Origin: Betaproteobacteria bacterium
GTDB taxonomy: Bacteria > Pseudomonadota > Gammaproteobacteria > Burkholderiales > Casimicrobiaceae
DNA: 36,857 bases
Reading direction: 5' to 3'
NCBI GenBank assembly: GCA_013298045.1
Contig: JAAFJI010000004.1
Coordinates: 404 to 37,260 of the forward strand
Below are positions 16,582-25,283 of this stretch, in pieces. The position numbers and the translations under genes are program-made. How positions within the stretch are numbered: the first letter of the stretch is position 1; each line of letters begins with the position of its first letter. A model generated the notes under the pieces. The model did not search any database. It was not told where the DNA came from and saw only the letters and a list, made by a program, of their open reading frames with translations.

Positions 16582-17160
16582 GTGAGTTGTATGAAACGTT
16601 CATTGATCTCAGTCTCTGTCGCTAGCGTGCTGCTCGCAAGCAGCCCGCTCGTTCTCGCGCAACAAAAACTCGAACTCAAGCAAAGCGAAATCGTGTTCGT
16701 GAGCAAACAGATGGGCGTTCCGGTGGACGGTAAGTTCAAGAAATTCGATGCACAGATGAATTTCGATCCGAAGAGTCCGCAAACGAGCAAAGTCTCGTTC
16801 ACCGTCGATCTTGCAAGCGCCGACATTGGCAACACCGACACAGAGCGCGAACTCACCAAACCCGGCTGGTTTGACACGTCGAAATTTCCGCAAGCAACCT
16901 TCGCATCGAACGCGATTAAGTCGCTCGGTGGCGGTAAGTTCGAAGTCGTCGGCAAACTCGGGATCAAGGGCAACGCCCGCGACGTCGTGGTACCGATCAC
17001 CGTCACGCAAGCCGGCGGCTTGAGCACCGCGCGCGGCGAATTCGTCTTGAAACGTCTCGACTTCAAAATCGGCGACGGCGAATGGAATGACCCATCGCTT
17101 GTCGCCAACGACGTCACTGTGAAATTCAAAATAGCCGTCACTGGCATGAATCCACTTTAG
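16582..17160 (+). CDS. YceI family protein
   Basis: Signal peptide then LKQSEIVFVSKQMGVPVDGKFKKFDAQMNFDPKSPQTSKVSFTVDLASADIG...ELTKPGWFDTSKFPQATF. Confidence 0.92.
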   Translation: MSCMKRSLISVSVASVLLASSPLVLAQQKLELKQSEIVFVSKQMGVPVDGKFKKFDAQMNFDPKSPQTSKVSFTVDLASADIGNTDTERELTKPGWFDTSKFPQATFASNAIKSLGGGKFEVVGKLGIKGNARDVVVPITVTQAGGLSTARGEFVLKRLDFKIGDGEWNDPSLVANDVTVKFKIAVTGMNPL

Positions 17161-17193
17161 TTTTCCACCTCCTCAAACTCTACGGAGCAGTCC

Positions 17194-17787
17194 ATGAAAA
17201 AAACCATCTTCACCACGACACTCACGCTGCTACTGGCAAGTGTTGCGCATGCACAAGATGCGGGCGCAAATCGCACCGCGCAGGGCGTATACAAGGTTGA
17301 GCCAACACACACTTTTGTCACCTGGGAAGCGAAGCACTTCGGCGTCTCAACCAGCCGTGGTCGCTTCGACAAAAAAGACGGCACCATCGAAATCGATGCC
17401 GTTGCCAAGAAGGGCAGCGCAGAGATTACGATCGACATGAAATCGATGAACACCGGCGTCGCACCGTTCGATAAGCATCTCACGAGCAAGGATTTCTTCA
17501 ACGCCGATGAATTCCCAACCGCGACGTTCAAGGGCAGCGAGTTCAAGTTCGACGGTGATCGCGTGACCGAAGTCGCGGGGACGCTCACGATGCTCGGACA
17601 AACCCAGCCGGTGACGCTCAAAGCAAACGGCTTTGGCTGCTACATAAGCCCGATGATTCGGCGTCAAGTTTGTGGCGGCGACTTTGAAACGACCATTGCA
17701 CGTACACGCTGGGGCATGAACTACGGCGTGCCTGCTATTCCAGACAACGTTCGTCTGTTGATTCAAATCGAAGCGATCAAACAGTAA
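17194..17787 (+). CDS. YceI family protein (second tandem copy)
   Basis: YKVEPTHTFVTWEAKHFGVSTSRGRFDKKDGTIEIDAVAKKGSAEITIDMKSMNTGVAPFDKHLTSKDFFNADEFPTATF. Confidence 0.93.
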   Translation: MKKTIFTTTLTLLLASVAHAQDAGANRTAQGVYKVEPTHTFVTWEAKHFGVSTSRGRFDKKDGTIEIDAVAKKGSAEITIDMKSMNTGVAPFDKHLTSKDFFNADEFPTATFKGSEFKFDGDRVTEVAGTLTMLGQTQPVTLKANGFGCYISPMIRRQVCGGDFETTIARTRWGMNYGVPAIPDNVRLLIQIEAIKQ

Positions 17788-17801
17788 ACGCGAGTTTGTG
17801 C

Positions 17802-17834
17802 AAAAAAAAGAGCCGCACTGGCGGCTCTTTTTTA
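17802..17834. terminator. Rho-independent, probably bidirectional terminator
   Basis: AAAAGAGCCGC-ACTG-GCGGCTCTTTTTT, with A tract upstream and T tract downstream, directly after the second yceI. Confidence 0.9.
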
Positions 17835-17985
17835 TTTTGCGAATACAGAATCAGCACTCGCAATTAATGCCCTGTGATAGTTGCTATCTATCAAATTTAA
17901 TCAACCAATCAATAAGATACTTAAATTCAACGTAACCAATATCTCATAGGGCAATGAGCGAATAAGATGTGTGACACTTTCGCTG

Positions 17986-19302
17986 TTACCCGTTCAACGC
18001 AGCAAATACATCGAAGTAAGTTGGAAACGTTTTGTTCACGCACTTTGGATCGTTGATGCGAACAGCGACACCACGTTCCGAGAGACTTGCGAGAGAAAAA
18101 CACATCGCGATGCGGTGATCGTCGTACGTGTCGATTGCTGCGTTTGCGTTGAGCTTCTGTGGCGGCGTCACGGCGATGTAGTCCACGCCCTCTTCAACCG
18201 TCGCGCCGAGTTTGCGAAGCTCGGCTGCCATCGCCGCGATCCGATCGGTTTCTTTCACCCGCCAGCTCGCAATGTTCGTGAGCTTTGTCGTCCCTTCGGC
18301 GAAGAGCGCGACGACAGCGAGCGTCATCGCGGCGTCCGGGATGTGATTCATGTCGGCTTGAATCGCTTTGAGCTTTCCGTTCGCAGGCGCGCTCGCGACG
18401 ATTGCGTTCGCTTCATACGAAATCTGTGCGCCCATTTGCGCAATTGCATCCGCAAATTTCACGTCGCCTTGCAACGCGTTTTGACCCACGCCTTCGACGC
18501 TAATCGGACCGCCGCCGATCGCGGCGGCGGCAATGAAGTACGACGCACTTGATGCATCGCCTTCGACGGCGTAGCTCCGAGGCGAAACGTAGCGAGTGGC
18601 TGGTACATGGAAGCGCTGCCAGCCGTCGCGCTCCACGTGGACGCCGAATTGCGTCATCATGGCGAGCGTGATTTCAATATACGGTTTGCTGATCAATTCG
18701 CCGACGACTTCGATCGTTGCTCGCTTGCCCGTGCGCGCCGTGACGAGCGGCAGCGCGATCAAAAGCCCTGTGAGAAATTGCGATGAAACATCGCCGCGAA
18801 TCGGAATTGGTTTATCGATTGCAATCGCACCGCCTTTGATCGAAAGCGGAGGAAAACCGACGTTGCCTGAGTAATCGACCGATGCGCCGATCTCTCGGAG
18901 CGCATCCACCAAATCGCCAATTGGTCTCTCGCGCATTCGCGGCACGCCATCAACGCGGTAGCGGCTCTCGCTCATCGCAGCGAGCGCGAGTGTGGCAACG
19001 AGCGAACGCGCTGCCGTGCCCGCATTGCCCACGAAGATATCGGCATCTTTGCCGCTGAATTCTCCGCCACAGCCTTGCACCGTGATTTCGCCGTCGCTAG
19101 AGAGATCGCTGCACATAACGCCCAACTTCGCAAGCGCACCGCGCATCACGCGCGTGTCGTCGGAATCGAGAAGACCAGTGAGCTCTGTGGTGCCGCCCGC
19201 GAGCGCCGCGAGGAGCAATGCACGGTTAGAGATGCTTTTTGAACCGGGGAGTCGAACGGTGCCGCTCACCCACGCGCGTGGCGCGAGATCAATGAATTCC
19301 AT
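17986..19302 (-). CDS. aroA: 3-phosphoshikimate 1-carboxyvinyltransferase
   Basis: [40 protein letters not shown] and [17 protein letters not shown]. Confidence 0.95.
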   Translation of the reverse strand: MEFIDLAPRAWVSGTVRLPGSKSISNRALLLAALAGGTTELTGLLDSDDTRVMRGALAKLGVMCSDLSSDGEITVQGCGGEFSGKDADIFVGNAGTAARSLVATLALAAMSESRYRVDGVPRMRERPIGDLVDALREIGASVDYSGNVGFPPLSIKGGAIAIDKPIPIRGDVSSQFLTGLLIALPLVTARTGKRATIEVVGELISKPYIEITLAMMTQFGVHVERDGWQRFHVPATRYVSPRSYAVEGDASSASYFIAAAAIGGGPISVEGVGQNALQGDVKFADAIAQMGAQISYEANAIVASAPANGKLKAIQADMNHIPDAAMTLAVVALFAEGTTKLTNIASWRVKETDRIAAMAAELRKLGATVEEGVDYIAVTPPQKLNANAAIDTYDDHRIAMCFSLASLSERGVAVRINDPKCVNKTFPTYFDVFAALNG

Positions 19303-19420
19303 GATGACATTTTACGGACGGTAGTCGTTCGTGGTTTGCAGGGCGGAACTCGAAGAGATTCCGCCAAGCCGTTTGATCGTGCGCCGATGATTGAATTGAA
19401 TGCCTACTACATCAAGCACG

Positions 19421-19446
19421 CGTCGGATCCGCAAGCAATCCGACCT
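19421..19446. repeat. REP-like hairpin abutting the tyrA stop codon
   Basis: GTCGGAT-CCGCAAGCA-ATCCGAC-CTACG; minus strand CGTAGGTCGGATTGCTTGCGGATCCGACG. Confidence 0.5.
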
Positions 19447-20365
19447 ACGTCTCGCCGCCACTCGTGAATTTCGGCAACGGCTCGCCATGTTCGATGTGCC
19501 GCTGCCACGCGTTGCGCGCTGCGCTCGCGCGCGCGTAAGAGGCTTCAATCTGCGCAATGTCTTCGGCGGCTGCGGTGGCAAGCCAGCCATCAAATGCATC
19601 GAGCTTTTGGCGATAACGAGTGAGCTGCTCGCGCAGTGCGAAGCGATTAGCGGCGGAAATGTCCCGCCACATCTCGGGCGACCCGGCAGCAATTCGTGTG
19701 AAATCGCGAAACCCGCTCGCAGCGAACTTGAAGTAATCGTCCGCGCGCGGCGCGTCCGCGAGCATGTCGACCAACGCGAAGGCAAGCAAATGCGGCAGAT
19801 GACTTACCGCTGCAAACACATCGTCGTGGTCGCTCGCGGTCATACGATGAATGTCGGCACCGGCCGCGCGCCACATTGACTCCACCAATTCGACAGCACG
19901 AGTGTCGGTATCGGGCTCGCCGCAGACGACCACTTTTCGCTTTTCGTAGAGCGTCGCGAACGCGGCTGCGGCTCCGGTTTTCTCGGTCCCGGCAATCGGA
20001 TGCGCGGCGACAAACTGGCTGAATTTGTCTGCCAGCGATGCACGTGCGGCGGCGATCACGTCCTGCTTCGTGCTGCCACCATCGGTGACGACCGTCGTTG
20101 CAGCGAGATGCGGTTTTAGCGCGGCGAACACCGACGGCATTTGTGCGACCGGTGTGGCGAGAAAGACTATGTCCGCGCGCGCCGCCGCCTCCAAACTTAC
20201 GACTTCATCGATGATCCCGAGCGATAACGCCTGTTCAAGGTTTGCTTTCGATCGCCCTACGCCGAGCACGCGGCGAACCGAGCCGGCCGCCTTAAGCGAG
20301 AGTGCGAGCGATCCGCCGATCAGTCCGACGCCGACAACAGCGACGGTGTTTATGTGAAACGTCAT
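19445..20365 (-). CDS. tyrA: Prephenate dehydrogenase
   Basis: VAVVGVGLIGGSLALSLKAAG...VGRSKANLEQALSLGIIDEVV...ATPVAQMPSVF...AHPIAGTEKTGAAAA...AVSHLPHLLAFALV. Start likely 20365. Confidence 0.92.
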   Translation of the reverse strand: MTFHINTVAVVGVGLIGGSLALSLKAAGSVRRVLGVGRSKANLEQALSLGIIDEVVSLEAAARADIVFLATPVAQMPSVFAALKPHLAATTVVTDGGSTKQDVIAAARASLADKFSQFVAAHPIAGTEKTGAAAAFATLYEKRKVVVCGEPDTDTRAVELVESMWRAAGADIHRMTASDHDDVFAAVSHLPHLLAFALVDMLADAPRADDYFKFAASGFRDFTRIAAGSPEMWRDISAANRFALREQLTRYRQKLDAFDGWLATAAAEDIAQIEASYARASAARNAWQRHIEHGEPLPKFTSGGET

Positions 20366-20446
20366 AGCGATGATTCGATTTTCCCCAGGGCTCGATTGAA
20401 CCATAGGCACCTGACCGCCTCCATAGCAAGCTTGCACTTCGAATTG

Positions 20447-21040
20447 CTAGAGCAGCGCATATTGGGCGATCGGTGCGAAGGTTTTTCGATGCAGCTCACA
20501 GGGCCCCAAGCGCGCGATTGCGTCGAGATGCTGCGCCGTTCCGTAGCCTTTGTGTTTCGCGAACCCGTAGCCGGGGAAGCGGGCGTCTTGATCAATCATG
20601 AACGCGTCGCGCGCGGTTTTCGCGAGAATCGAGGCCGCACCCACTTCTTTTACTAGCGCGTCGGCTTTGGGCATTGCGCGCAGCGCGATATTTCGCTGCT
20701 CGGCCCAGGCGATGAGCGGCTTCGGGAGCTGGGTGCCGTCAACGATCACCTCTCGCACAACTTCAAGGCAATTGAGCCCAACGAACGATTCATACATCCC
20801 GCGAAGCGTCGCCTGAAGAATGTTGATCCGATCGATCACCGCCGCATCGACTGCGATCACAACCCATCCGAGCGCGTTTTCCTTGATCTCGACGGCGAGC
20901 GCGCTTCGCGCGGTCTCGGAGAGTTTTTTCGAATCATCGATACCTGCGATACGCGCGCCGCGCTCACCAAGCACGACAGCGGCGGCATATACAGGTCCTG
21001 CAAGCGGGCCGCGGCCGGCTTCGTCGATGCCGCACTTCAC
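20447..21040 (-). CDS. rnhB: Ribonuclease HII
   Basis: GIDEAGRGPLAGPVYAAAVVL...IDDSKKLSE...ASILAKTARDAFM. Confidence 0.95.
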   Translation of the reverse strand: MKCGIDEAGRGPLAGPVYAAAVVLGERGARIAGIDDSKKLSETARSALAVEIKENALGWVVIAVDAAVIDRINILQATLRGMYESFVGLNCLEVVREVIVDGTQLPKPLIAWAEQRNIALRAMPKADALVKEVGAASILAKTARDAFMIDQDARFPGYGFAKHKGYGTAQHLDAIARLGPCELHRKTFAPIAQYALL

Positions 21041-22209
21041 CCGCGAGTCCCGCGTTCGAGCATCGCCTGTACGGCGGCGACGTCTGGTGTTGGCTCACCC
21101 GGTGGCGGCAACAGGCTCTCTCGCAATGCGTCGAAGCGTGCCACCATCGCGTTGCGGCTGCTTGCGTCTTCGAGCAGATCGATCAGCGCCTGAGCGAGTT
21201 TTTGCGGGGTCGCATCGTGTTGCAATAGTTCTGGGACAAATTGCTCGCGCGCAAGAATGTTTGGCAGCGACACATACGGCAGGGTGAGTTTGCGTTTCAC
21301 AATCAGGTGAGTGAGTGCGCTGACGCGATACGTCACAACGTGCGCACATCCATGCATCGCGGCTTCGAGGCTCGCAGTGCCTGAGGCAATCAAACCGACG
21401 TCAGCCGCGCGCAGCGCGAAATCCGCATGACCGAACATGAGATCGACCCGCGAAGCAATTGCTTCGCCATGCCGCCACAGTGCGCTCTCGAAAATCGCGC
21501 GGGTTTCGCGATCGACGAGCGGCACCAGAAAGCGAGCGCGCGGACGAGCGCGCGCAACAATTTCAATGGTGTTGATAAACAATTCCGAATGAAACTTGAG
21601 TTCGCTCACCCGTGAACCAGGCAACACCGCAATAAACTCATCTGTCTGCTCGTCGTCCTTGAACTTCGACAAACTCGCGCGGAGATCGGCTCTTGGCGTA
21701 CCGACCAGTGGGCTCTGTGCGAGTGGGTGGCCGACGAAACTCGCCTCGACACCGTACGGCGCGAGTAGCGCTGGCTCGAACGGGAACACACAAAGCATAT
21801 GATCGAGCGATTCATGGAAACGTCGCGCACGCTCCGCGCGCCACGCCCAAAACGAAGGGCACACGTAGTGCATCGTCTTCACGCCGTGCGCTTTGATCTG
21901 CCTCTCCACGCGCAAATTAAAGTCGGGCGCATCGACACCGATATAGAGCGCAGGTCGCAAGGACTTCACCCGCGCGATCAGGTCGCGTTTAAGTCGAAAG
22001 ATGCGCGGCAGGGCTGAAAACACCTCTGCATAGCCGCGCACCGCGAGCGTTGCCGAGTCGAACCATTGTTCGACGCCAGCTGCGCGCATCTTCGGTCCGC
22101 ATACACCGAAAAAGCGTACGCTCGAATCTGTCTTTCGCACCGCCTCGACCAGATGCGCAGCGAGCTGGTCGCCGGAGGCTTCCCCGGCGACGATCACGAC
22201 GTCGCGCAT
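21037..22209 (-). CDS. lpxB: Lipid-A-disaccharide synthase
   Basis: VIVAGEASGDQLAAHLV...FGVCGPKMRAAGVE...YIGVDAPDFNLRVE...PSFWAWRAERARRF...LPGSRVSELKFH. Confidence 0.95.
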   Translation of the reverse strand: MRDVVIVAGEASGDQLAAHLVEAVRKTDSSVRFFGVCGPKMRAAGVEQWFDSATLAVRGYAEVFSALPRIFRLKRDLIARVKSLRPALYIGVDAPDFNLRVERQIKAHGVKTMHYVCPSFWAWRAERARRFHESLDHMLCVFPFEPALLAPYGVEASFVGHPLAQSPLVGTPRADLRASLSKFKDDEQTDEFIAVLPGSRVSELKFHSELFINTIEIVARARPRARFLVPLVDRETRAIFESALWRHGEAIASRVDLMFGHADFALRAADVGLIASGTASLEAAMHGCAHVVTYRVSALTHLIVKRKLTLPYVSLPNILAREQFVPELLQHDATPQKLAQALIDLLEDASSRNAMVARFDALRESLLPPPGEPTPDVAAVQAMLERGTRG

Positions 22210-23001
22210 CTAACGAGCCAACCCGCGACCGGTCACCGAGAGAAACGCAATCAACGGCGAGAGTGTCCGCTTCACGGCATCGTTGCCAACGTCATGCATC
22301 GTTTGCAAATCGATCTTTGCCTCGGCAAGCACTTTCCCGGAGCGCCAGATCAACTTGTGTACGGCGCGCACGGCCGCCACCGAGTCGGCATCGAATCCGC
22401 GACGCTTAAGCCCTTCAAGATTTACACCACTCACGGTGAACGGATTGCCGTTACCCAGTGCGTAGGGCGCGACGTCCTGCAGCACACAGGCGCAGCCACC
22501 GATCATCGCGTGGGCACCGACGCGCGAGAATTGATGAACCGCGGCGAGACCACCGACGATCGCGAACTCATCGACATCGACATGCCCGGCCAGGGTCGCC
22601 GCATTGGCGAGAATGACGTCGTTGCCGACGCGGCAGTCATGCGCGACGTGCGCGTAGGCCATGACCAGGATGCGCGAACCGAGCTTCGTTAGGCCACGAT
22701 CTTGCGCAGTACCGCGATGAATCGTGCAGCTTTCGCGAAACACGTTGTCGTCGCCAATGACGAGACGCGTCGGCTCGCCCGCGTATTTCTTGTCCTGCGG
22801 CGCGAGTCCGATCGATGCGAACGGATAGAACGTATTGCGTGCGCCAATCGTCGTGTCACCTTCGATTGCAACATGCGAAATCAGTTTACTGCCCGAGCCG
22901 ATCGTCACCTTCGCTCCGATCGTGCAAAACGGTCCGACCTCGACATCGTCGGCGAGCTCTGCGTGCGGATCGACAATCGCCAACGCGTGAATCTTTGCCA
23001 T
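22210..23001 (-). CDS. lpxA: UDP-N-acetylglucosamine acyltransferase
   Basis: MAKIHALAIVDPHAELADDVEVGPFCTIGAKVTIG; hexapeptide repeats; ESCTIHRGTAQD. Start likely 23001. Confidence 0.95.
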   Translation of the reverse strand: MAKIHALAIVDPHAELADDVEVGPFCTIGAKVTIGSGSKLISHVAIEGDTTIGARNTFYPFASIGLAPQDKKYAGEPTRLVIGDDNVFRESCTIHRGTAQDRGLTKLGSRILVMAYAHVAHDCRVGNDVILANAATLAGHVDVDEFAIVGGLAAVHQFSRVGAHAMIGGCACVLQDVAPYALGNGNPFTVSGVNLEGLKRRGFDADSVAAVRAVHKLIWRSGKVLAEAKIDLQTMHDVGNDAVKRTLSPLIAFLSVTGRGLAR

Positions 23002-23002
23002 A

Positions 23003-23485
23003 TCAGCCGACCTCGAGCGCCGCAATCAACGTGGCTTCTGTCGCGAGTTTTCCATCGACGGTCGCGCGGCATTTGAATTTGCCGATGTTGCGCATGATGC
23101 GATCGATTTCTACCGACAGAATCAATTGATCGCCGGGGACGACCATTTTTTTGAAACGCGCGTCGTCGATGCCCGCAAGATAGACGATGCGCTGTTTGTT
23201 CGGATCGCTCGCGATCACCGATTCGTACGCGAGCACCGCAGCGGCCTGCGCCAGGGCCTCGATGATGAGCACCCCGGGCATCACCGGCTCGGACGGAAAA
23301 TGACCGTTGAAAAACGGTTCGTTGATCGTCACGTTTTTAAGCGCCGTGATGCGTTTGCCTTTTTCGATCGATGTCACCCGATCAATCAACAGGAACGGGT
23401 AACGATGCGGCAGGAGCGCGCGAATCCGCGCGATGTCAAGGCTGACGGGTACGCCGTTCGCGGCCGTCGTGTGCTGATCGCTCAT
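23003..23485 (-). CDS. fabZ: 3-hydroxyacyl-ACP dehydratase FabZ
   Basis: [58 protein letters not shown]. Confidence 0.95.
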   Translation of the reverse strand: MSDQHTTAANGVPVSLDIARIRALLPHRYPFLLIDRVTSIEKGKRITALKNVTINEPFFNGHFPSEPVMPGVLIIEALAQAAAVLAYESVIASDPNKQRIVYLAGIDDARFKKMVVPGDQLILSVEIDRIMRNIGKFKCRATVDGKLATEATLIAALEVG

Positions 23486-24508
23486 TTATGACTCCGTGGT
23501 GTCTTTCTTCTTGCTAGATGATTTTGCACTGCGTCGCAGATTCCCGGCCATGCGCAACCATTCGCGATGCGTTCCGTACGGAAACACGGCGGTGTATCGG
23601 CCTTTCTCGCGAATCGAGTCGGTCACATAAGTTGCCCCGGAGATCACCACGTCGTCGCAAATTTCGATGTGACCTTGAATCATCGCAGCGCCGCCAATCA
23701 TGCAGCGTTTGCCGATCACAGCGCTTCCGGCAATACCCGCGCAACCGGCAATCGCTGTGTGCTCGCCGATGTGCACGTTATGCGCGATCTGCACCAGATT
23801 GTCGATCTTGACCCCGTTGCCAATCACCGTGTCCTCGATTGCGCCGCGATCAATGCAGGTATTCGCGCCGATTTCCACATCGTCGCCGATCCACACACCA
23901 CCCACTTGCGGAACCTTAAGCCAACCGTTTGCGCTCGGCTGAAAACCGAAGCCGTCGGAGCCGATGACTGCGCCGGACTGGATCACACAGCGATCGCCGA
24001 TGCGCACGCCGCTATTGACGACGACGCCGGCATAGATCACGCAATCGCGCCCGATTTGGACATTTGCACCGATTTGGACGCCGGAATGAATTGTGGTGCC
24101 TGCACCGATATAGCTTTTTTCTCCAATGCCGCAGTGATCTGCGATATTCACATCGTTTAATACAGAAGTAGAGTGATACGTGGAATGCTTACTAAGCCCA
24201 ACAAACAGCGGCTTGTCGGAAAAAAGCTCGTTCAACAGCCTAATGAAATCAAGATGCGGTCCGGCGCTCACAATGTGCGCAACGCCGGGTGGTAGCGCTG
24301 TGTCCGCCGGCGCGATCAGAGCCGTCGCCTCGCAGGCAGCGAGGGCAGCGATGTGGCGCTTGTCGGAGAAAAAAGACAGATCGCCCGCGCGCGCAACCTT
24401 AAGGCTTGCGACGGCGGTCACCAACCGGTCGGGATCGCCGCGCACGGTCGCACCGAGGCGCTCGGCAATGGTGCCGACAGACAGCGGCGTGGGCAGTGTT
24501 CGTGGCAT
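23486..24508 (-). CDS. lpxD: UDP-3-O-acylglucosamine N-acyltransferase
   Basis: Hexapeptide repeats; [76 protein letters not shown]. Start likely 24508. Confidence 0.95.
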   Translation of the reverse strand: MPRTLPTPLSVGTIAERLGATVRGDPDRLVTAVASLKVARAGDLSFFSDKRHIAALAACEATALIAPADTALPPGVAHIVSAGPHLDFIRLLNELFSDKPLFVGLSKHSTYHSTSVLNDVNIADHCGIGEKSYIGAGTTIHSGVQIGANVQIGRDCVIYAGVVVNSGVRIGDRCVIQSGAVIGSDGFGFQPSANGWLKVPQVGGVWIGDDVEIGANTCIDRGAIEDTVIGNGVKIDNLVQIAHNVHIGEHTAIAGCAGIAGSAVIGKRCMIGGAAMIQGHIEICDDVVISGATYVTDSIREKGRYTAVFPYGTHREWLRMAGNLRRSAKSSSKKKDTTES

Positions 24509-24714
24509 GGTCGATTTTTCTCGTAATCCGTTCAAGCGAATCGTGAACGGCCCAGTGTCTCAGGCTCAACGCCGAGCAACGATCCTTGTACGGCTAAATT
24601 GCAAGCGTGTTGTCGAAAGACCAAGTGCGTCGGCCGCCGCACCGTGACGCCCTTCGTGGTTCTGCGACAACGACAGCGCGTGGCAAACCGCGCGCGACTC
24701 GATCTGCCACACCG

Positions 24715-25275
24715 TCACTCGGCAAGCGCTTTGAGCACACGCTCGGTGATGTCGATGCGCGGGTGGACATAGACCGCGTCTTGGAGGATCAAATCAAACT
24801 TTTCGGTCTCGGCGATCCGCTGTATCACGCGCTGCGCGCGCTCCTGCAACGCTGCGACCTCTTCGTTCATTCGCAGATTTTCGTCCTCGCGGAGCTCGCG
24901 CTGAGCGCGCTGCAAGTCGCGGCTCATCGTCTCCAGCTCGCGCTGTCGGGTGCGCCTCGCGTCGTCGGACATGCCGAGTGAGTCCTTATCGAATGCGCTT
25001 GACGCATCGCGGAAGCGCTTCGCTAGTTTTTCGACTTCGGCCTGTCGCGTGGCGAATTCTCGTTCGAGTTTTTTCGTCGCCCGTTGCGCGAGCGTAGATT
25101 CGCGCAACAACTTCGCGGTATTGACGAAGCCAATTTTGAGCTCGCTGCCCCGCGATGCTGTCCCGGTGCCCGCAGGAGATTGCGCAATTGCGACCGATAG
25201 AAATCCCAAACTAGCGACGAGCGTCATCAACGCGCGACCGACCACCAGAGAACTCAATATTTCAAAACGCTTCAT
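24715..25275 (-). CDS. skp: OmpH/Skp family periplasmic chaperone
   Basis: LKIGFVNTAKLLRESTLAQRATKKLEREFATRQAEVEKLAKRF...; position between bamA and lpxD. Confidence 0.9.
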   Translation of the reverse strand: MKRFEILSSLVVGRALMTLVASLGFLSVAIAQSPAGTGTASRGSELKIGFVNTAKLLRESTLAQRATKKLEREFATRQAEVEKLAKRFRDASSAFDKDSLGMSDDARRTRQRELETMSRDLQRAQRELREDENLRMNEEVAALQERAQRVIQRIAETEKFDLILQDAVYVHPRIDITERVLKALAE

Positions 25276-25283
25276 CGTGTAGG

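Noticed and set aside
16431-17147. 238-aa minus-strand ORF opposite the first yceI
   Set aside because: Shadow of a real YceI gene; no domain recognised.
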